A DNA stretch of 64,000 nucleotides. It comes from Psychrobacillus sp. FSL H8-0483 (lineage in GTDB: Bacteria; Bacillota; Bacilli; Bacillales_A; Planococcaceae). The notes below the pieces were generated by a model. The model did no database searches and was not told the DNA's origin. It was given only the letters and a program-made list of their open reading frames with translations. The position numbers and the translations under genes were made by a program. The stretch spans positions 3,355,001 through 3,419,000 of the forward strand of contig NZ_CP152052.1 in assembly GCF_038637725.1 (NCBI RefSeq), read 5' to 3'. Below, piece by piece: positions 8,272-20,342 of the stretch. How positions within the stretch are numbered: position 1 is the first letter of the stretch; every line of letters begins with the position of its first letter.

Positions 8272-9924
8272 TTACTTAAAGTCTACGTTCGTTAATTTAT
8301 CAGATCCAGTCGGATGTGGTATGAAGCCAGTTATATTCGCTTTTCCAGCAAGTAATGGAGTTGAGTGTGCAAGTGGAACCCAAGGTGCATCTTCAAAAAT
8401 GATTTCTTGAGCTTGCTTATACAAATCATTACGTTTTTCTTCGTCCACTTCTGTTTGTGCTTCAATTAAGATTTTGTGAAGTTCATCGTTGCTATAGTAA
8501 GTGTAGTTATTGCTTCCAATATTGTCTTGATCTAATAATACATAGATAAAGTTATCAGCATCACCGTTATCACCAGTCCAACCTAACATGAATGCATCAG
8601 CTTCTCCGTTGCGTGCTTTTTCTAAATATGTCGCCCACTCGTAAGAAACAATTTTTGCTTTTACTCCTATATCCTCTAGGTTTTTTTGAATAACTTCTGC
8701 AACTTTTGCTCCATCTGGCATATATGGTCTTGGAACAGGCATTGCCCATAATTCCATTTCAAAGCCATCTGCAAATCCTGCTTCCGCTAAAAGTGCTTTT
8801 GCTTTTGCAGGATCGTATTCATACCCTGGAATATCATCATTGTATCCACTAATAGAAGGTGGCATTGGGTTTTTCGCAATCTGTGCACGACCCTCGAAGA
8901 ATGCATCTATAATCGCTTGTTTGTCAATTGCATAGTTCATTGCTTGACGTACTTTTACATTGTCAAACGGAGGGCGAGTAGTTGTTAAACCAAGGTATCC
9001 AACGTTCATAGATGGACGTTCAAATAATTGTAAGTTTGAATCTCCTTCTACTGTTACACCATCAGCAGGGTTTACACCGTCTGCTAAATCAATTCCACCA
9101 GCAAGTAATTCATTTAAACGAGCTGAATTATCTGGAATTGCACGGAAAACTACTTTATCAAGTTTTGGAAGACCATCAACCCAATAACCGTCAAATTTTT
9201 CGATAGTGATTGAATCATTACGTTTCCACTCTACAAATTTGAATGGTCCAGTACCTACTGGATTATCTCCAAATTTATCGCCAGCTGCTTCAAATGCAGT
9301 TGGGCTTGCAATTCCGAATGGACTCATAGCGATATTTTTTAAGAAAGGTGCTTGTGCACGTTTTAATTTGAATACAACTGTGTAATCTCCATCTGCAGTA
9401 ACAGATTCGATTACATGACCTTCATCAGCTTTAAATCCACCAAACATAGAAGCATAGTATGGGAATTTATCTTCAGATCCATTTGCCCAACGTTCGAAGT
9501 TTTTCACAACAGCCTCTGCATTGAAATCAGTATCGTCGTGAAATTTAACTCCTTCTTGAAGTTTAAATGTGTAAGTAAGTCCATCTTCAGACGCTTCCCA
9601 CTCTTTTGCTAAACCAGGGTTGATCGTTGTATCTTCATCACCAAAGTTTAGTAATGTTTCAAAAACGTTTTGCGTAACTTTGAAAGACTCGCCATCTGTT
9701 GCAGCAATAGGATCTAAGAATACAGAATCCCCACCGCGACCGAAGATAAGTACTTTTTCTCCAGTTTCTTCTGTTGCCCCTTCAGTTGTAGTGCCCTCGT
9801 TCTCTTTATCTGTGCTTGTTTCTTTGTCTCCACCTGTTTCTTTTTCAGATGAACATGCAGCAAGTGCAACAATTAAAGCTAATAACATCAAAAGCATAAA
9901 TGACCATATTTTCTTCGTCCCCAT
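8272..9924 (-). CDS. Peptide-binding lipoprotein of ABC transporter (SBP family 5)
   Basis: An extracellular solute receptor tethered to the membrane by lipid. From the ATG at 9924 (after GGAGGGG) it has 550 residues; the open frame extends further upstream without need. The signal peptide ends in the lipobox LAAC, with lipidated C24, followed by a low-complexity acidic Glu/Thr/Lys linker to about residue 60. The body is a family 5 binding protein (GLAKEWEASEDGLTYTFKL, NPVGTGPFKFVEWKR, VRQAMNYAIDKQAI) closest in style to DppA-type dipeptide receptors. It lies in the middle of the operon, between the ATPase and permease genes. Confidence 0.92.
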   Translation of the reverse strand: MGTKKIWSFMLLMLLALIVALAACSSEKETGGDKETSTDKENEGTTTEGATEETGEKVLIFGRGGDSVFLDPIAATDGESFKVTQNVFETLLNFGDEDTTINPGLAKEWEASEDGLTYTFKLQEGVKFHDDTDFNAEAVVKNFERWANGSEDKFPYYASMFGGFKADEGHVIESVTADGDYTVVFKLKRAQAPFLKNIAMSPFGIASPTAFEAAGDKFGDNPVGTGPFKFVEWKRNDSITIEKFDGYWVDGLPKLDKVVFRAIPDNSARLNELLAGGIDLADGVNPADGVTVEGDSNLQLFERPSMNVGYLGLTTTRPPFDNVKVRQAMNYAIDKQAIIDAFFEGRAQIAKNPMPPSISGYNDDIPGYEYDPAKAKALLAEAGFADGFEMELWAMPVPRPYMPDGAKVAEVIQKNLEDIGVKAKIVSYEWATYLEKARNGEADAFMLGWTGDNGDADNFIYVLLDQDNIGSNNYTYYSNDELHKILIEAQTEVDEEKRNDLYKQAQEIIFEDAPWVPLAHSTPLLAGKANITGFIPHPTGSDKLTNVDFK

Positions 9925-9949
9925 ATTTACCCCTCCGTAAAATATATTA

Positions 9950-10933
9950 TCAATGCTGCACTGCTTCACTATATAAATGGCAGGCAACAAAATGACTAGG
10001 TTTCACTTCTTCTAACTTCGGTACAACCGTTGTACAAACTTCCATTCTAAATGGACATCTCGTATGAAAAGTACAACCAGTTGGCGGATTTGAAGGACTA
10101 GGAATATCGCCTTCTAAAATAATCTGCTCCCTTTTAAATTCTGGATCGGGAACTGGAACTGCTGAAAGCAATGCTTTCGTGTACGGATGAAGTGGCTCTG
10201 CATAAAGAGATTCACTCGTAGCTAATTCAGCCATTCTACCTAAATACATAACGCCAACGCGGTCACTTATATGGCGCACCACCCCTAAATCATGCGCGAT
10301 AAAGATATACGTTAGCTTTAGTTCTTTTTGTAAGTCTTGCATCAAATTTAGTACTTGCGCTTGTATCGAAACATCGAGCGCAGAAACTGGCTCATCCGCA
10401 ATAATTAGTTTCGGATTCGTCATTAGTGCTCTAGCAATTCCAATACGTTGTCTCTGCCCTCCACTAAACTGATGTGGATAACGTTTCGCATGATAACTAC
10501 TAAGTCCTACAATTTCTAGAAAATCATATACTTTCTTTTTACGACTCTCTTTATCTCCAATATTATGAACAATGAGTGGCTCCATTAATATTTTCTCTAC
10601 TGTATGTCTTGGATTAAGTGAAGCATACGGATCTTGAAATACCATCTGAATTTCTCTTCTAGCTTTCCGCATAGCTGTATTAGAAACACTTGTAAGCTCT
10701 TTTCCATCAAAAGTTACTTTACCTTCTGTTGGCTCTAGCAACCTCATAAGCATTCGGCCAGTAGTAGATTTGCCACAACCAGACTCGCCCACAATCCCAA
10801 GTGTCTCTCCTTCATTGACATAAAAGGACACATCGTCCACTGCTTTTACATAACCAGATTGTTTTCCTAACACCCCTGAATGGATGGGAAAGTACTTTTT
10901 TAATCCTTCAACTTGTAGCAGCGGTTTTGTCAT
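9950..10933 (-). CDS. dppF: Di/oligopeptide ABC transporter ATPase (DppF/OppF type)
   Basis: The second ATPase subunit, 327 residues. Walker A is GESGCGKST, the ABC signature is [15 protein letters not shown], and Walker B ends [12 protein letters not shown]. The C-terminal oligopeptide/dipeptide extension contains [15 protein letters not shown], whose cysteines form the site reported to hold an iron-sulfur cluster in this subfamily. Its start overlaps the end of the upstream ATPase gene by 26 bp, which suggests coupled translation. Confidence 0.93.
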   Translation of the reverse strand: MTKPLLQVEGLKKYFPIHSGVLGKQSGYVKAVDDVSFYVNEGETLGIVGESGCGKSTTGRMLMRLLEPTEGKVTFDGKELTSVSNTAMRKARREIQMVFQDPYASLNPRHTVEKILMEPLIVHNIGDKESRKKKVYDFLEIVGLSSYHAKRYPHQFSGGQRQRIGIARALMTNPKLIIADEPVSALDVSIQAQVLNLMQDLQKELKLTYIFIAHDLGVVRHISDRVGVMYLGRMAELATSESLYAEPLHPYTKALLSAVPVPDPEFKREQIILEGDIPSPSNPPTGCTFHTRCPFRMEVCTTVVPKLEEVKPSHFVACHLYSEAVQH

Positions 10934-11927
10934 TAACTACAACCTCCTTCTCATCGTATAAGAAGCATCTCGTTTGATGACCTTTAGAGGTTTCATATAG
11001 CGGCGGGCTTTCTTCTGTACAACGTCCAAACATAAAGTCACAACGAGCTGCAAAGCGACATCCCTGTTTTATCATACCTGGCTTTGGGACATTTCCAGGA
11101 ATGGAATACAATCGCTGTTTTTTAAAGCGCATATCCGGTACAGAAGCAATTAAACCTTTTGTATATGGATGCTGCGGATTATTGAATATCGTTTCCACTG
11201 ATCCCTCTTCTACTACTTTTCCCGCATACATCACGACAACTCGTTCACAAGTTTCTGCGACAACCCCTAAATCATGCGTAATTAAAATAACTGCTGTATT
11301 TAATCGTTCATTCAGATCTCGCATAAGCTTGAGTATTTGAGCTTGAATTGTTACATCTAATGCTGTTGTTGGCTCATCAGCTATTAAAACTTGAGGATCG
11401 CATACAAGCGCCATTGCAATCATGACTCGCTGTCTCATTCCCCCTGAAAGTTGGTGAGGATAATCCTTCATCAATTCTTCTGCTCTAGGCAATCCAACCA
11501 ACTTCAACATTTCTATAGCTCTTGCTTTCACTTGTTTTTTACTCCAGTCTTTTTTATGGAGTGTTATTGCTTCTATTAGTTGATTACCAATTGTAAATAA
11601 AGGATTTAATGATGTCATAGGCTCTTGGAAAATCATTGCCACTTCATTTCCTCGAATGCTTCTCATTTCCCGTTCGGATAATTTTGTTAAGTCTTTTCCT
11701 CTAAACAATATCTGTCCATTCGTAATTTTACCTGGAGGACTAGGAACTAAGCCCATTATAGAAAGGGAAGTCACACTTTTACCACAGCCTGATTCTCCAA
11801 CGATCCCGAGTATTTCTCCTTCTCTAATGTGAAAGTCAATGTAATCTACGGATGGAATAACACCATCATCTGTGAAAAAGGAAGTTTGAAGGTCTTTCAC
11901 TTCTAAAATTATTTCACGTTCTGTCAT
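10908..11927 (-). CDS. dppD: Di/oligopeptide ABC transporter ATPase (DppD/OppD type)
   Basis: The first gene of the peptide uptake operon, 339 residues. Walker A GESGCGKS, signature LSGGMRQRVMIAMAL, Walker B VLIADEPTTALD and switch histidine ITHDLGVV are all intact. The C-terminal peptide-transporter extension holds GCRFAARCDFMFGRC. The order ATPase-ATPase-receptor-permease-permease differs from the E. coli dppABCDF order. The roughly 190-bp AT-rich region upstream should hold the promoter; no CodY-type box was assigned. Confidence 0.93.
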   Translation of the reverse strand: MTEREIILEVKDLQTSFFTDDGVIPSVDYIDFHIREGEILGIVGESGCGKSVTSLSIMGLVPSPPGKITNGQILFRGKDLTKLSEREMRSIRGNEVAMIFQEPMTSLNPLFTIGNQLIEAITLHKKDWSKKQVKARAIEMLKLVGLPRAEELMKDYPHQLSGGMRQRVMIAMALVCDPQVLIADEPTTALDVTIQAQILKLMRDLNERLNTAVILITHDLGVVAETCERVVVMYAGKVVEEGSVETIFNNPQHPYTKGLIASVPDMRFKKQRLYSIPGNVPKPGMIKQGCRFAARCDFMFGRCTEESPPLYETSKGHQTRCFLYDEKEVVVNDKTAATS

Positions 11928-12121
11928 GATGCTCCCTCATTTCATTTTCAATAATTAAAATTTTCTAACTTTTTAGTGTATATTGATATTCTACACAAAA
12001 AAATCCTATATGCAATACTTTCTTAAAACCTCATAAGTCTTTTTTCTTATTGAATATCCTTATTTAAGTATTTTTATACAATTAATTAATTAAAAATTCA
12101 GATATTATTCCACTAAAAAAA

Positions 12122-12154
12122 CACCCTATAAGTGTGTCGACAACTTATAGGGTG
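12122..12154 (-). terminator. Terminator of the ABC exporter gene
   Basis: A 12-bp stem CACCCTATAAGT / ACTTATAGGGTG follows the exporter stop, with a seven-base T-run on the minus strand. Confidence 0.85.
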
Positions 12155-12160
12155 CTTCTT

Positions 12161-13915
12161 TCAGTTTTCAGGATCTAATTGTTGAATTTGAAAAAGATTA
12201 TAATATACACCTTTACTGTTCATTAATTCGTGGTGATTTCCTTCTTCGGCTAGCTCCCCATTTTCAATAACAAATATTTTGTCTGCATGGGTAATAGTAG
12301 AAAGTCTATGAGCTACTATAATAGTCGTACGATTTTTTGCCAATCGCTCTAATGAATCTTGAATTAAAGATTCACTCTCTAAATCTAATGCTGAAGTAGC
12401 CTCATCTAGAACTAAAATAGTAGGATTTTTTAAAAAGACTCGTGCAATTGCTACACGCTGCTTTTGTCCTCCGGAAAGTTTTACTCCCCGTTCCCCGACC
12501 TTTGTTTCATATCCTTCTGGTAAATCCATAATAAAATCATGGGCATTAGCAGCTGTCGCAGCTTCGATAACTTCTTCGTCTGTCGCATCAGGTTTCCCCA
12601 TTAATATATTCGACTTCACGGAGTCACTGAATAATATATTATCTTGTAATACAATACCTATTTGTCTTCTTAATGACTCAATTGTAACATCACGTACATC
12701 TTTCCCATCTATTCGAACGCTACCATTAGTAGCATCATAAAACCGTGGAATCAGACTAATTATCGTTGATTTACCTCCGCCACTCATGCCGACAAACGCT
12801 ACTGTTTCGCCAGCTTTCACACGGAAATTCATATCTTTTAGAATGGTATGTCCGTCTTTTTCATACTGGAATGATACATTTGAAAACGTAACTTCTCCTG
12901 TTACATTTTTTAATGTAAATGCTCCGTTTTTATCGACAATGTCGTATTCTTCATCCATTAATTCAAAAACACGATCCATTGATGCAAATGATTGTACTAA
13001 CGTTGTAGAAGAATTAACCAAACGTCTTAAAGGACTATATAAACGTTCAATATATGCAATAAATGCAGCCATCGTTCCGACCGATAATCTTCCATTTATC
13101 GCTTCATATCCTGCATACGCTATAACGAGTAGTGGCGCGATATCCGTAATCGTATTGACAACTGCAAAGGCCTTCGCATTCCAAATAGTCTGATCGACTG
13201 CTTTATCTAAAAACTCACCGTTCGCTTCATTAAATAGTTTTTGTTCATGCTTCTCTAATGTGAACGTTTTAATAATGCTCATTCCCTGCACACGTTCATG
13301 TAAATAACTCTGAACACCCGCTAATGCTTGTGATCTTTTTTTCGTTAAATCGCGAAGTCTCCCAAAAAAGTACTTTACACTGAATGCGTAAAATGGAAAA
13401 GCAATTAGCGTAACGATTGTTAACTTCACATTCATGGTTAACATGATTCCAATTGCAATAAGAATGGTTGCTAAATCTAGCCACACATTCATTAACCCAA
13501 TCATTACAAAGTTCTTGGTTTGCTCTACATCATTGATTACCCTTGAAATAACTTCCCCTGCGCGAGTATTAGAATAATATTTTAAACTTAATTTTTGCAG
13601 ATGAATGTACATTTTTTGACGAATATCGTACAGTATTTTATTACTCACTAATTGTGCCAAATATTGTCGATAATACTCAATAGGTGGACGAACGATTAGA
13701 AAGACTAACGCCGTACCTCCTAACCAATACACTAATTGCTGTATCTTTTCTGCATCAGTTAACGCTTCTGCCCCAATAATATCGTCAATCACGATTTTAA
13801 TAAGGAGCGGTATAAATAAAGGTATTGCAAATTTTATGATACCTATGACAATTGTTAAAAATATTTGTAAGTTATATGGTTTAACAAATTGCATATATCG
13901 CTTCATCGAGCTCAT
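12161..13915 (-). CDS. ygaD: ABC transporter, fused permease and ATPase (YgaD-like exporter)
   Basis: A half-size exporter of 584 residues that should act as a homodimer. The N-terminal type I exporter domain has six helices (about residues 15-310). The nucleotide-binding domain has Walker [11 protein letters not shown]-loop [11 protein letters not shown], signature [15 protein letters not shown] and Walker [13 protein letters not shown]. The MsbA/LmrA-like group covers drug and lipid exporters, and the substrate is unknown. Its position near ntdP, sspE and fabL matches ygaD in B. subtilis. ATG follows AAAGGAAG. Confidence 0.92.
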   Translation of the reverse strand: MSSMKRYMQFVKPYNLQIFLTIVIGIIKFAIPLFIPLLIKIVIDDIIGAEALTDAEKIQQLVYWLGGTALVFLIVRPPIEYYRQYLAQLVSNKILYDIRQKMYIHLQKLSLKYYSNTRAGEVISRVINDVEQTKNFVMIGLMNVWLDLATILIAIGIMLTMNVKLTIVTLIAFPFYAFSVKYFFGRLRDLTKKRSQALAGVQSYLHERVQGMSIIKTFTLEKHEQKLFNEANGEFLDKAVDQTIWNAKAFAVVNTITDIAPLLVIAYAGYEAINGRLSVGTMAAFIAYIERLYSPLRRLVNSSTTLVQSFASMDRVFELMDEEYDIVDKNGAFTLKNVTGEVTFSNVSFQYEKDGHTILKDMNFRVKAGETVAFVGMSGGGKSTIISLIPRFYDATNGSVRIDGKDVRDVTIESLRRQIGIVLQDNILFSDSVKSNILMGKPDATDEEVIEAATAANAHDFIMDLPEGYETKVGERGVKLSGGQKQRVAIARVFLKNPTILVLDEATSALDLESESLIQDSLERLAKNRTTIIVAHRLSTITHADKIFVIENGELAEEGNHHELMNSKGVYYNLFQIQQLDPEN

Positions 13916-13940
13916 ACATTTTCTTCCTTTCTAACACTGG

Positions 13941-13972
13941 AAAAACCTGTTGTATGTATTCAACAGGTTTTT
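13941..13972 (-). terminator. ntdP terminator
   Basis: The stem AAAAACCTGTTG / CAACAGGTTTTT follows the stop of ntdP on the minus strand. Confidence 0.85.
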
Positions 13973-13975
13973 CGT

Positions 13976-14515
13976 CTACTCATTCAGCTTTTTATAGAAA
14001 TGATAACGACTTGTCCATGCGTCTATAAAGTCAGGCGCGAACGGGCCTCTTCTTTGTTTTATCCAAGAAAGCAGTTTTTCAATATTCCGCTCTAGAATAC
14101 CGTCCATTTCATCTGGATATTTCATCTCTTTTTTATGTTGTTCATATTCGTCCTCATCCAAAATCGTGTAGGTCATATCTGGAAAAACCTTCACGTCTAA
14201 ATCATAATCAATGTATTTTAGCCTTTGATTATTATAGACAAATGGTGAGCTTATGTTGATGTAGTAATACACACCATCTTCACGTAACATACAAATAATA
14301 TTAAACCAATGTTCTGCATGAAAGTAACAAATAGAAGGCTCTCTTGTAATCCAGGTTCTACCATCTGCCTCTATTACAAGTGTACGTTCGTTTGCACCTA
14401 TAACAATATTTTTGGTGCCCTTTAAAACCATCGTCTCCTGCCAGACACGGTGGATACGGCCATTATGCTTATAGCTGTGAATTTGAATAATTTCTCCTTC
14501 TGTTGGAATCGCCAT
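13976..14515 (-). CDS. ntdP: Nucleoside tri-/diphosphate phosphatase NtdP (DUF402, YgaC)
   Basis: A small cytosolic enzyme of 179 residues, the usual length. The family hydrolyses nucleoside tri- and diphosphates with a divalent metal. Recognisable stretches are the N-terminal [20 protein letters not shown], the core YYYINISSP with [13 protein letters not shown] (acidic metal-binding segment), and the C-terminal [13 protein letters not shown] follows AAAAGGTGG. It lies between ygaD and sspE as in B. subtilis and has its own terminator. Confidence 0.9.
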   Translation of the reverse strand: MAIPTEGEIIQIHSYKHNGRIHRVWQETMVLKGTKNIVIGANERTLVIEADGRTWITREPSICYFHAEHWFNIICMLREDGVYYYINISSPFVYNNQRLKYIDYDLDVKVFPDMTYTILDEDEYEQHKKEMKYPDEMDGILERNIEKLLSWIKQRRGPFAPDFIDAWTSRYHFYKKLNE

Positions 14516-14605
14516 GACTTAGCCACCTTTTTATCAAGCGCAAGATTGAATTTTATACTTATTTACTTATTATAGCAATCCATAGGAAAAAACTGTAGTA
14601 AAAAA

Positions 14606-14637
14606 ATCAGCGAAGGCATTTTGCCTTCGCTGACTTT
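14606..14637 (-). terminator. sspE terminator
   Basis: The stem TCAGCGAAGGCA / TGCCTTCGCTGA is followed on the minus strand by a run of T. Confidence 0.88.
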
Positions 14638-14653
14638 TGGTGAATCCATGTAA

Positions 14654-14905
14654 TTATTTCGATTGGTTAGAAGAACTATTTGCCCCGTTAGCTTGTTGTT
14701 GTTTTTTCATTTCAGCTTGACGGTTCTGTTGTCTCACTTCTGTAACATCAGTTTCAGATGCAAACTCAGTGTTTAGGGATTGCTTTTGGGATTTACCTAA
14801 CTGAGATTGGCGATTTTGTTCTCTTACCTCTTGAAGATTTGTTTCAGATGCAAACTCAGCATTTTTGGATGTAGAGTTTGGTCCTTTACCAAAATTCTTT
14901 TTCAT
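14654..14905 (-). CDS. sspE: Gamma-type small acid-soluble spore protein
   Basis: A spore-core protein that stores amino acids for germination. From the ATG at 14905 (after GCGGAGGTG) it has 83 residues; an upstream ATG in frame has no ribosome site. Two near-identical blocks are visible, each with EFASET followed by EVR and QNRQ, at about residues 17-34 and 47-64. The FASET sequences are where the germination protease would cut. The rest is rich in Gln, Asn, Ser and Lys. A sigma-G-like promoter lies upstream, as expected for forespore expression. Confidence 0.95.
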   Translation of the reverse strand: MKKNFGKGPNSTSKNAEFASETNLQEVREQNRQSQLGKSQKQSLNTEFASETDVTEVRQQNRQAEMKKQQQANGANSSSNQSK

Positions 14906-14927
14906 GGATTTCACCTCCGCACACATA

Positions 14928-14957
14928 TATCATGTGTACTTTAAGAAATATTATTCA
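14928..14957 (-). promoter_or_regulatory. Sigma-G-like promoter of sspE
   Basis: On the minus strand TGAATA (14957-14952) and CATGATA (14934-14928) are 17 bp apart and fit the sigma-G consensus GMATR / CATNHTA. Confidence 0.6.
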
Positions 14958-14965
14958 TTTTTTTT

Positions 14966-16779
<1,814 letters not shown>

Positions 16780-16903
16780 TTTAAGAACCTTCCTCACGAT
16801 TATTGTTAACAAATACGTGGTATATAATAATAAGTACTTTGTTATCTATCCATTTTATTTTATGATGAAGATAACTTGTTGTCCAAAAAGGAGCTGATGT
16901 AGC

Positions 16904-17884
16904 ATGGATACAGGTACACATATCGTTATGGGTATTGCGCTTGGAGGATTAGCGTTAGCAGACCCTGTCGTAGCAAGTAGTTCCCTTACTACTACTGCAG
17001 TTATTGCTGGCACAATCATTGGTTCTCAAGCACCTGACATAGATACCGTTTTAAAGTTACGTAACAATGCAGTTTATATTCGACATCATCGTGGTATTAC
17101 ACATTCTATCCCAGCTGTACTTTTATGGCCATTGCTTATTTCGGGTGTTTTATGGCTCATCATACCTGAAGCAAACTTTTTACACTTATGGCTTTGGACA
17201 TTTTTAGCTGTATTTTTACATGTTTTTGTAGACATTTTTAACTCGTATGGAACACAAGCTTTACGGCCATTTTCTAAAAAATGGGTTGCGCTTGGCGTTA
17301 TTAATACCTTTGATCCGATTATTTTCGGTATTCATGTAATAGGTTTATTATTGTGGATGTTTGGTTCTAATCCCGTTACGACCTTGCTTATTATGTACGT
17401 CGTAATAGTCGTCTATTACATTTCCCGATTTGCCGTTCAAAGTGCTGTAAAAAATTCTGTAAAACATACACTTCCGGATGCAGAGGAAATTATTGTAGCT
17501 CCAACCATGAAGTTTTTCCAATGGAGAGTTGCAGCTATTTCAGACAAACATCATTATGTCGGAAGGGCATACGGACGATCAATAACAATTTATGATAAAT
17601 TTGATCGAGTTCCCTTACCAGAGACCGCTCTAGTAAAAGCGGCATTAAAAGATAGAAACTTAAGCGCTTTTACATCCTTTTCCCCCATTTTCAGATGGGA
17701 AATTACGAAATTTGAGCATATACATGAAGTTCGATTAATTGATTTACGATATCGAAATAATGATTATTACCCCTTCGTTGCAGTTGTCCATTTAAATGAA
17801 GAACTTGAAATCCTTAACTCTTATACAGGTTGGATTTTTAGCGAGGACAAGCTTCGAAAAAAATTAGATTTTCTATCCAATTAA
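16904..17884 (+). CDS. yfhP: YfhP-like membrane-bound metal-dependent hydrolase family protein
   Basis: A membrane protein of 326 residues. It begins MDTGTHIVMGIALGG and has the histidine/aspartate signature of the YdjM/LexA-regulated hydrolase family: TH near the start, APDIDTV, RHHRGITHSI and HVFVDIFNSYGT. Three to four hydrophobic segments lie at about residues 65-95, 100-120 and 140-175, followed by a soluble C-terminal domain. In B. subtilis yfhP was reported to affect expression of the divergent yfhQ (mutY). A role in either hydrolysis or regulation is unproven here. Confidence 0.85.
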   Translation: MDTGTHIVMGIALGGLALADPVVASSSLTTTAVIAGTIIGSQAPDIDTVLKLRNNAVYIRHHRGITHSIPAVLLWPLLISGVLWLIIPEANFLHLWLWTFLAVFLHVFVDIFNSYGTQALRPFSKKWVALGVINTFDPIIFGIHVIGLLLWMFGSNPVTTLLIMYVVIVVYYISRFAVQSAVKNSVKHTLPDAEEIIVAPTMKFFQWRVAAISDKHHYVGRAYGRSITIYDKFDRVPLPETALVKAALKDRNLSAFTSFSPIFRWEITKFEHIHEVRLIDLRYRNNDYYPFVAVVHLNEELEILNSYTGWIFSEDKLRKKLDFLSN

Positions 17885-17894
17885 AATATAGAAA

Positions 17895-17926
17895 TGCTAG
17901 GACAAAAAAATGTCCTAGCTTTTTTA
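17895..17926 (+). terminator. yfhP terminator
   Basis: The stem GCTAGGACA / TGTCCTAGC is followed by seven T. It also lies at the end of the converging yfhJ gene. Confidence 0.85.
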
Positions 17927-18190
17927 CTGAAGAAAATCATCCACTTCAAGGAGATGTTTATACTTTTCATTTGTACTAGCAAATTCATGGAGCTGCCCGC
18001 CATAACCATCAATCCATTTTTTAATTACCATTTCGGTCACTGCTGCTCCTTTGTAATCGTAACCTGCACGCGCATAAGACGATTCAAAATCGGACCAAAG
18101 TAATTCAATCCATGCTCTAGCCTTTGATGCTGAAAGTTGCTCATTTTTTTCAAGTAATTGTTTTGTTAAAGCGTCTATTTTATGCTGCAT
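17924..18190 (-). CDS. yfhJ: YfhJ family (WVELL) small protein
   Basis: A protein of 88 residues with the family signature, here ARAWIELLWSDFESSYARAG, so the first letters of WVELL are WIELL. The C-terminal half contains VTEMVIKKWIDGYGGQLHEF. No membrane segment or known catalytic motif is present, and the function is unknown. It starts one base after the yfhH stop and is the third gene of recX-yfhH-yfhJ. Confidence 0.88.
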   Translation of the reverse strand: MQHKIDALTKQLLEKNEQLSASKARAWIELLWSDFESSYARAGYDYKGAAVTEMVIKKWIDGYGGQLHEFASTNEKYKHLLEVDDFLQ

Positions 18191-18191
18191 G

Positions 18192-18521
18192 TTATTTTCC
18201 TTCCTTAATTGTCTCTAATAATGAAATAGGTAATGCTTCCTCAAACTTGTCTCCACCTAGACGGTATCCCCATGCAAATTGACCTTTTAGATATTCTACC
18301 TGAAAAAACATACCTGGATCGCCGGTAATTCTATACATTTCTCCTGGCTTAATAGATGTAGGATCTATTAAAAACGCTTGTGCCATCGTTGCTTTCCGTT
18401 CATATACAGCATATTCATTTACAATGCCTAGCTGTTCCGCTTTTCGTGCTTTCTCTTTTAAATTAGCAATTTCTGTTCTAAGCTCTTGCTCAGTCATCTG
18501 ACTATATTTTTTTTCATTCAT
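18192..18521 (-). CDS. yfhH: YfhH family protein (DUF1811)
   Basis: A cytosolic protein of 109 residues. The N-terminal helical part (about residues 1-55) contains MTEQELRTEIANLKEKARKA. A small beta-rich part with GEMYRITGDPGMFFQVEYL and WGYRLGG follows. This is the DUF1811/YfhH family, of unknown function. It overlaps recX by 8 bp and sits where yfhH lies in B. subtilis. Confidence 0.9.
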   Translation of the reverse strand: MNEKKYSQMTEQELRTEIANLKEKARKAEQLGIVNEYAVYERKATMAQAFLIDPTSIKPGEMYRITGDPGMFFQVEYLKGQFAWGYRLGGDKFEEALPISLLETIKEGK

Positions 18522-19326
18522 CCTGTTGTTCCAGCTCCTTCTTTTCTATATAAAGATCGATATGCTCAGCAGGAAATCCTTTTAGATATAGTGCTTGTTT
18601 CACACGCCTTCTCAGATCATAACTGCTATATTTGGAAGCATACTTTCTCCATATTTTATCGCCTTGTATTGCAATGATTGCTTCCCATTCTTCCTCTTCT
18701 TTTTCCAGTTCAAATGAGTCAATTGCTTGGGAAATTATCGTAAAGTTATATCCTTTTCTTTGTAAAGTATCTTGTACTTTTTGTTTTATTTGTCTAGGAG
18801 TCTTACTCTGATATTGATTAATAATTTTTTCTGTTAGGGTTCGAGCAATAGTTAGCTGTTCTTCCTCCGAATAAGAAGCCAATACTTCTTCGGTCAAATC
18901 CTTTTCAATCCCTTTTTTCTTTAGTTCTTGTCGAATTGCTCCGGGACCTTTTTTGCTATTTTTCTTTTGAGTTTCTATTAATGCTTTTGAAAAGTTTTCG
19001 TCATTTAAAAAACCATGCTCATATAATTTTCGAATTGCCTCTAGAATGACGGCTTCTCCATATTCACTCATTAATAGTTTTTGTTTCACTTCATGTTCAC
19101 TTCTCATACGGTAACTCAAAAAGTTAATCGCTTTATTATAAGCCTTTCTCACTTCATCATCAAAAACGATTTCATCTAGTGTGAAAGCCTCTATTACTTT
19201 TCCTTTTGTAAGCTGATATTTTATTAATACTGCTTCATCCACACTAAACGCATACTTTTCATCTAAATATATATTATACCGTTCATTATTGTTTTTTTGA
19301 CGACCTATTCTTGTAATAATCGGCAT
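18514..19326 (-). CDS. recX: Regulatory protein RecX
   Basis: Binds RecA filaments and modulates recombination and SOS induction. At 270 residues it is the long Bacillus type. An N-terminal segment rich in KNNNERYNIYLDEKYAF precedes repeated three-helix units: SYRMRSEHEVKQKL, YEHGFLNDENFSKAL, QELKKKGIEKDL and LQRKGYNFTII. The final unit, ASKYSSYDLRRRVKQALYLK, repeats the pattern. It is the first gene of a three-gene unit with yfhH and yfhJ. Confidence 0.92.
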   Translation of the reverse strand: MPIITRIGRQKNNNERYNIYLDEKYAFSVDEAVLIKYQLTKGKVIEAFTLDEIVFDDEVRKAYNKAINFLSYRMRSEHEVKQKLLMSEYGEAVILEAIRKLYEHGFLNDENFSKALIETQKKNSKKGPGAIRQELKKKGIEKDLTEEVLASYSEEEQLTIARTLTEKIINQYQSKTPRQIKQKVQDTLQRKGYNFTIISQAIDSFELEKEEEEWEAIIAIQGDKIWRKYASKYSSYDLRRRVKQALYLKGFPAEHIDLYIEKKELEQQDE

Positions 19327-19427
19327 TTAGACATCTCCATTCATCTTTCTTCAATTATAACGTATATCTTCGTAGGTGATAAATGATTGGACTGCTATTA
19401 TATTGATAAAAGGGGAGGTTGGAAAAA

Positions 19428-20324
19428 ATGAAAATAGCAATTACAGGAGGAACTGGTTTTGTAGGAAGAGCATTAACGGAACTATTGAAGCAAAGAGGAC
19501 ACGACGTTTTTATTTTATCTCGGTCAGCTAATAAAAATACAGACAACGTAGCTATTATTAACTGGCTAACAAATGATGCTCACCCTGAAAAAAAGTTAGA
19601 AGGTATAGACGCCATTGTGAATTTAGCAGGAGAATCTATAAATAATGGTAGATGGACAGAAGCGCAAAAAAAGAAAATTTATGAGAGTCGTATGCAAGCA
19701 ACAGATGAGATTCTTCGAATAGTAAAAGCTTTACACCATAAACCGAAAGTTCTAGTGAACGCAAGCGCAATTGGCATTTATCCAGCCTCCAACGAGAGAA
19801 TATATACAGAACAATCTACGATTATTGGAACAGACTTTCTAGCAAAAACCGTAGATGATTGGGAACAAAAAGCAAAACTAGCAGAGCAATTAGGCATCCG
19901 CGTAGCTTTTGGTAGACTTGGAATCATTCTTGGAAAAAGCGAAGGCGCACTGCCTCTTATGGCTCTTCCATATAAAATGTTTTTTGGAGGTCCAGTGGGT
20001 TCCGGTCAAAACTGGATGTCGTGGGTTCATGTGGAAGATGTAGCGAATGCACTTCTTTTTGCAATTGAACACGATATACATGGCGCTTTTAATGTGGCTG
20101 CTCCCAATGCAAAAAAAATGAGTGATTTTGGTAAATCATTAGCTAAAGTTTTAAAACGCCCGCATTACTTCCCTGTTCCTTCTTTCGCCTTAAAGTTTGC
20201 ACTCGGCGAGAAAAGTCAACTCGTACTAGAGGGCCAGCATGTCATTCCAGAAGTGTTAAAAGAAAAAGGATTTACATTTAAATTTCCTGACCTAACTAGT
20301 GCTTTAACTGATATTTATACATGA
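19428..20324 (+). CDS. yfhF: TIGR01777 family epimerase (YfhF, SDR39U1-like)
   Basis: An atypical short-chain dehydrogenase/epimerase of 298 residues starting at the ATG at 19428, 9 nt after GGGGAGG. The N-terminal nucleotide-binding loop is ITGGTGFVGRAL, with VNLAGESINNGRW and the active-site region NASAIGIYP further on. The C-terminal half has GSGQNWMSWVHVEDVANALLF and a DUF1731 tail typical of the family. The substrate is unknown. It is divergent from recX, as in B. subtilis. Confidence 0.9.
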   Translation: MKIAITGGTGFVGRALTELLKQRGHDVFILSRSANKNTDNVAIINWLTNDAHPEKKLEGIDAIVNLAGESINNGRWTEAQKKKIYESRMQATDEILRIVKALHHKPKVLVNASAIGIYPASNERIYTEQSTIIGTDFLAKTVDDWEQKAKLAEQLGIRVAFGRLGIILGKSEGALPLMALPYKMFFGGPVGSGQNWMSWVHVEDVANALLFAIEHDIHGAFNVAAPNAKKMSDFGKSLAKVLKRPHYFPVPSFALKFALGEKSQLVLEGQHVIPEVLKEKGFTFKFPDLTSALTDIYT

Positions 20325-20342
20325 ATAAACAAGCCTTAATGG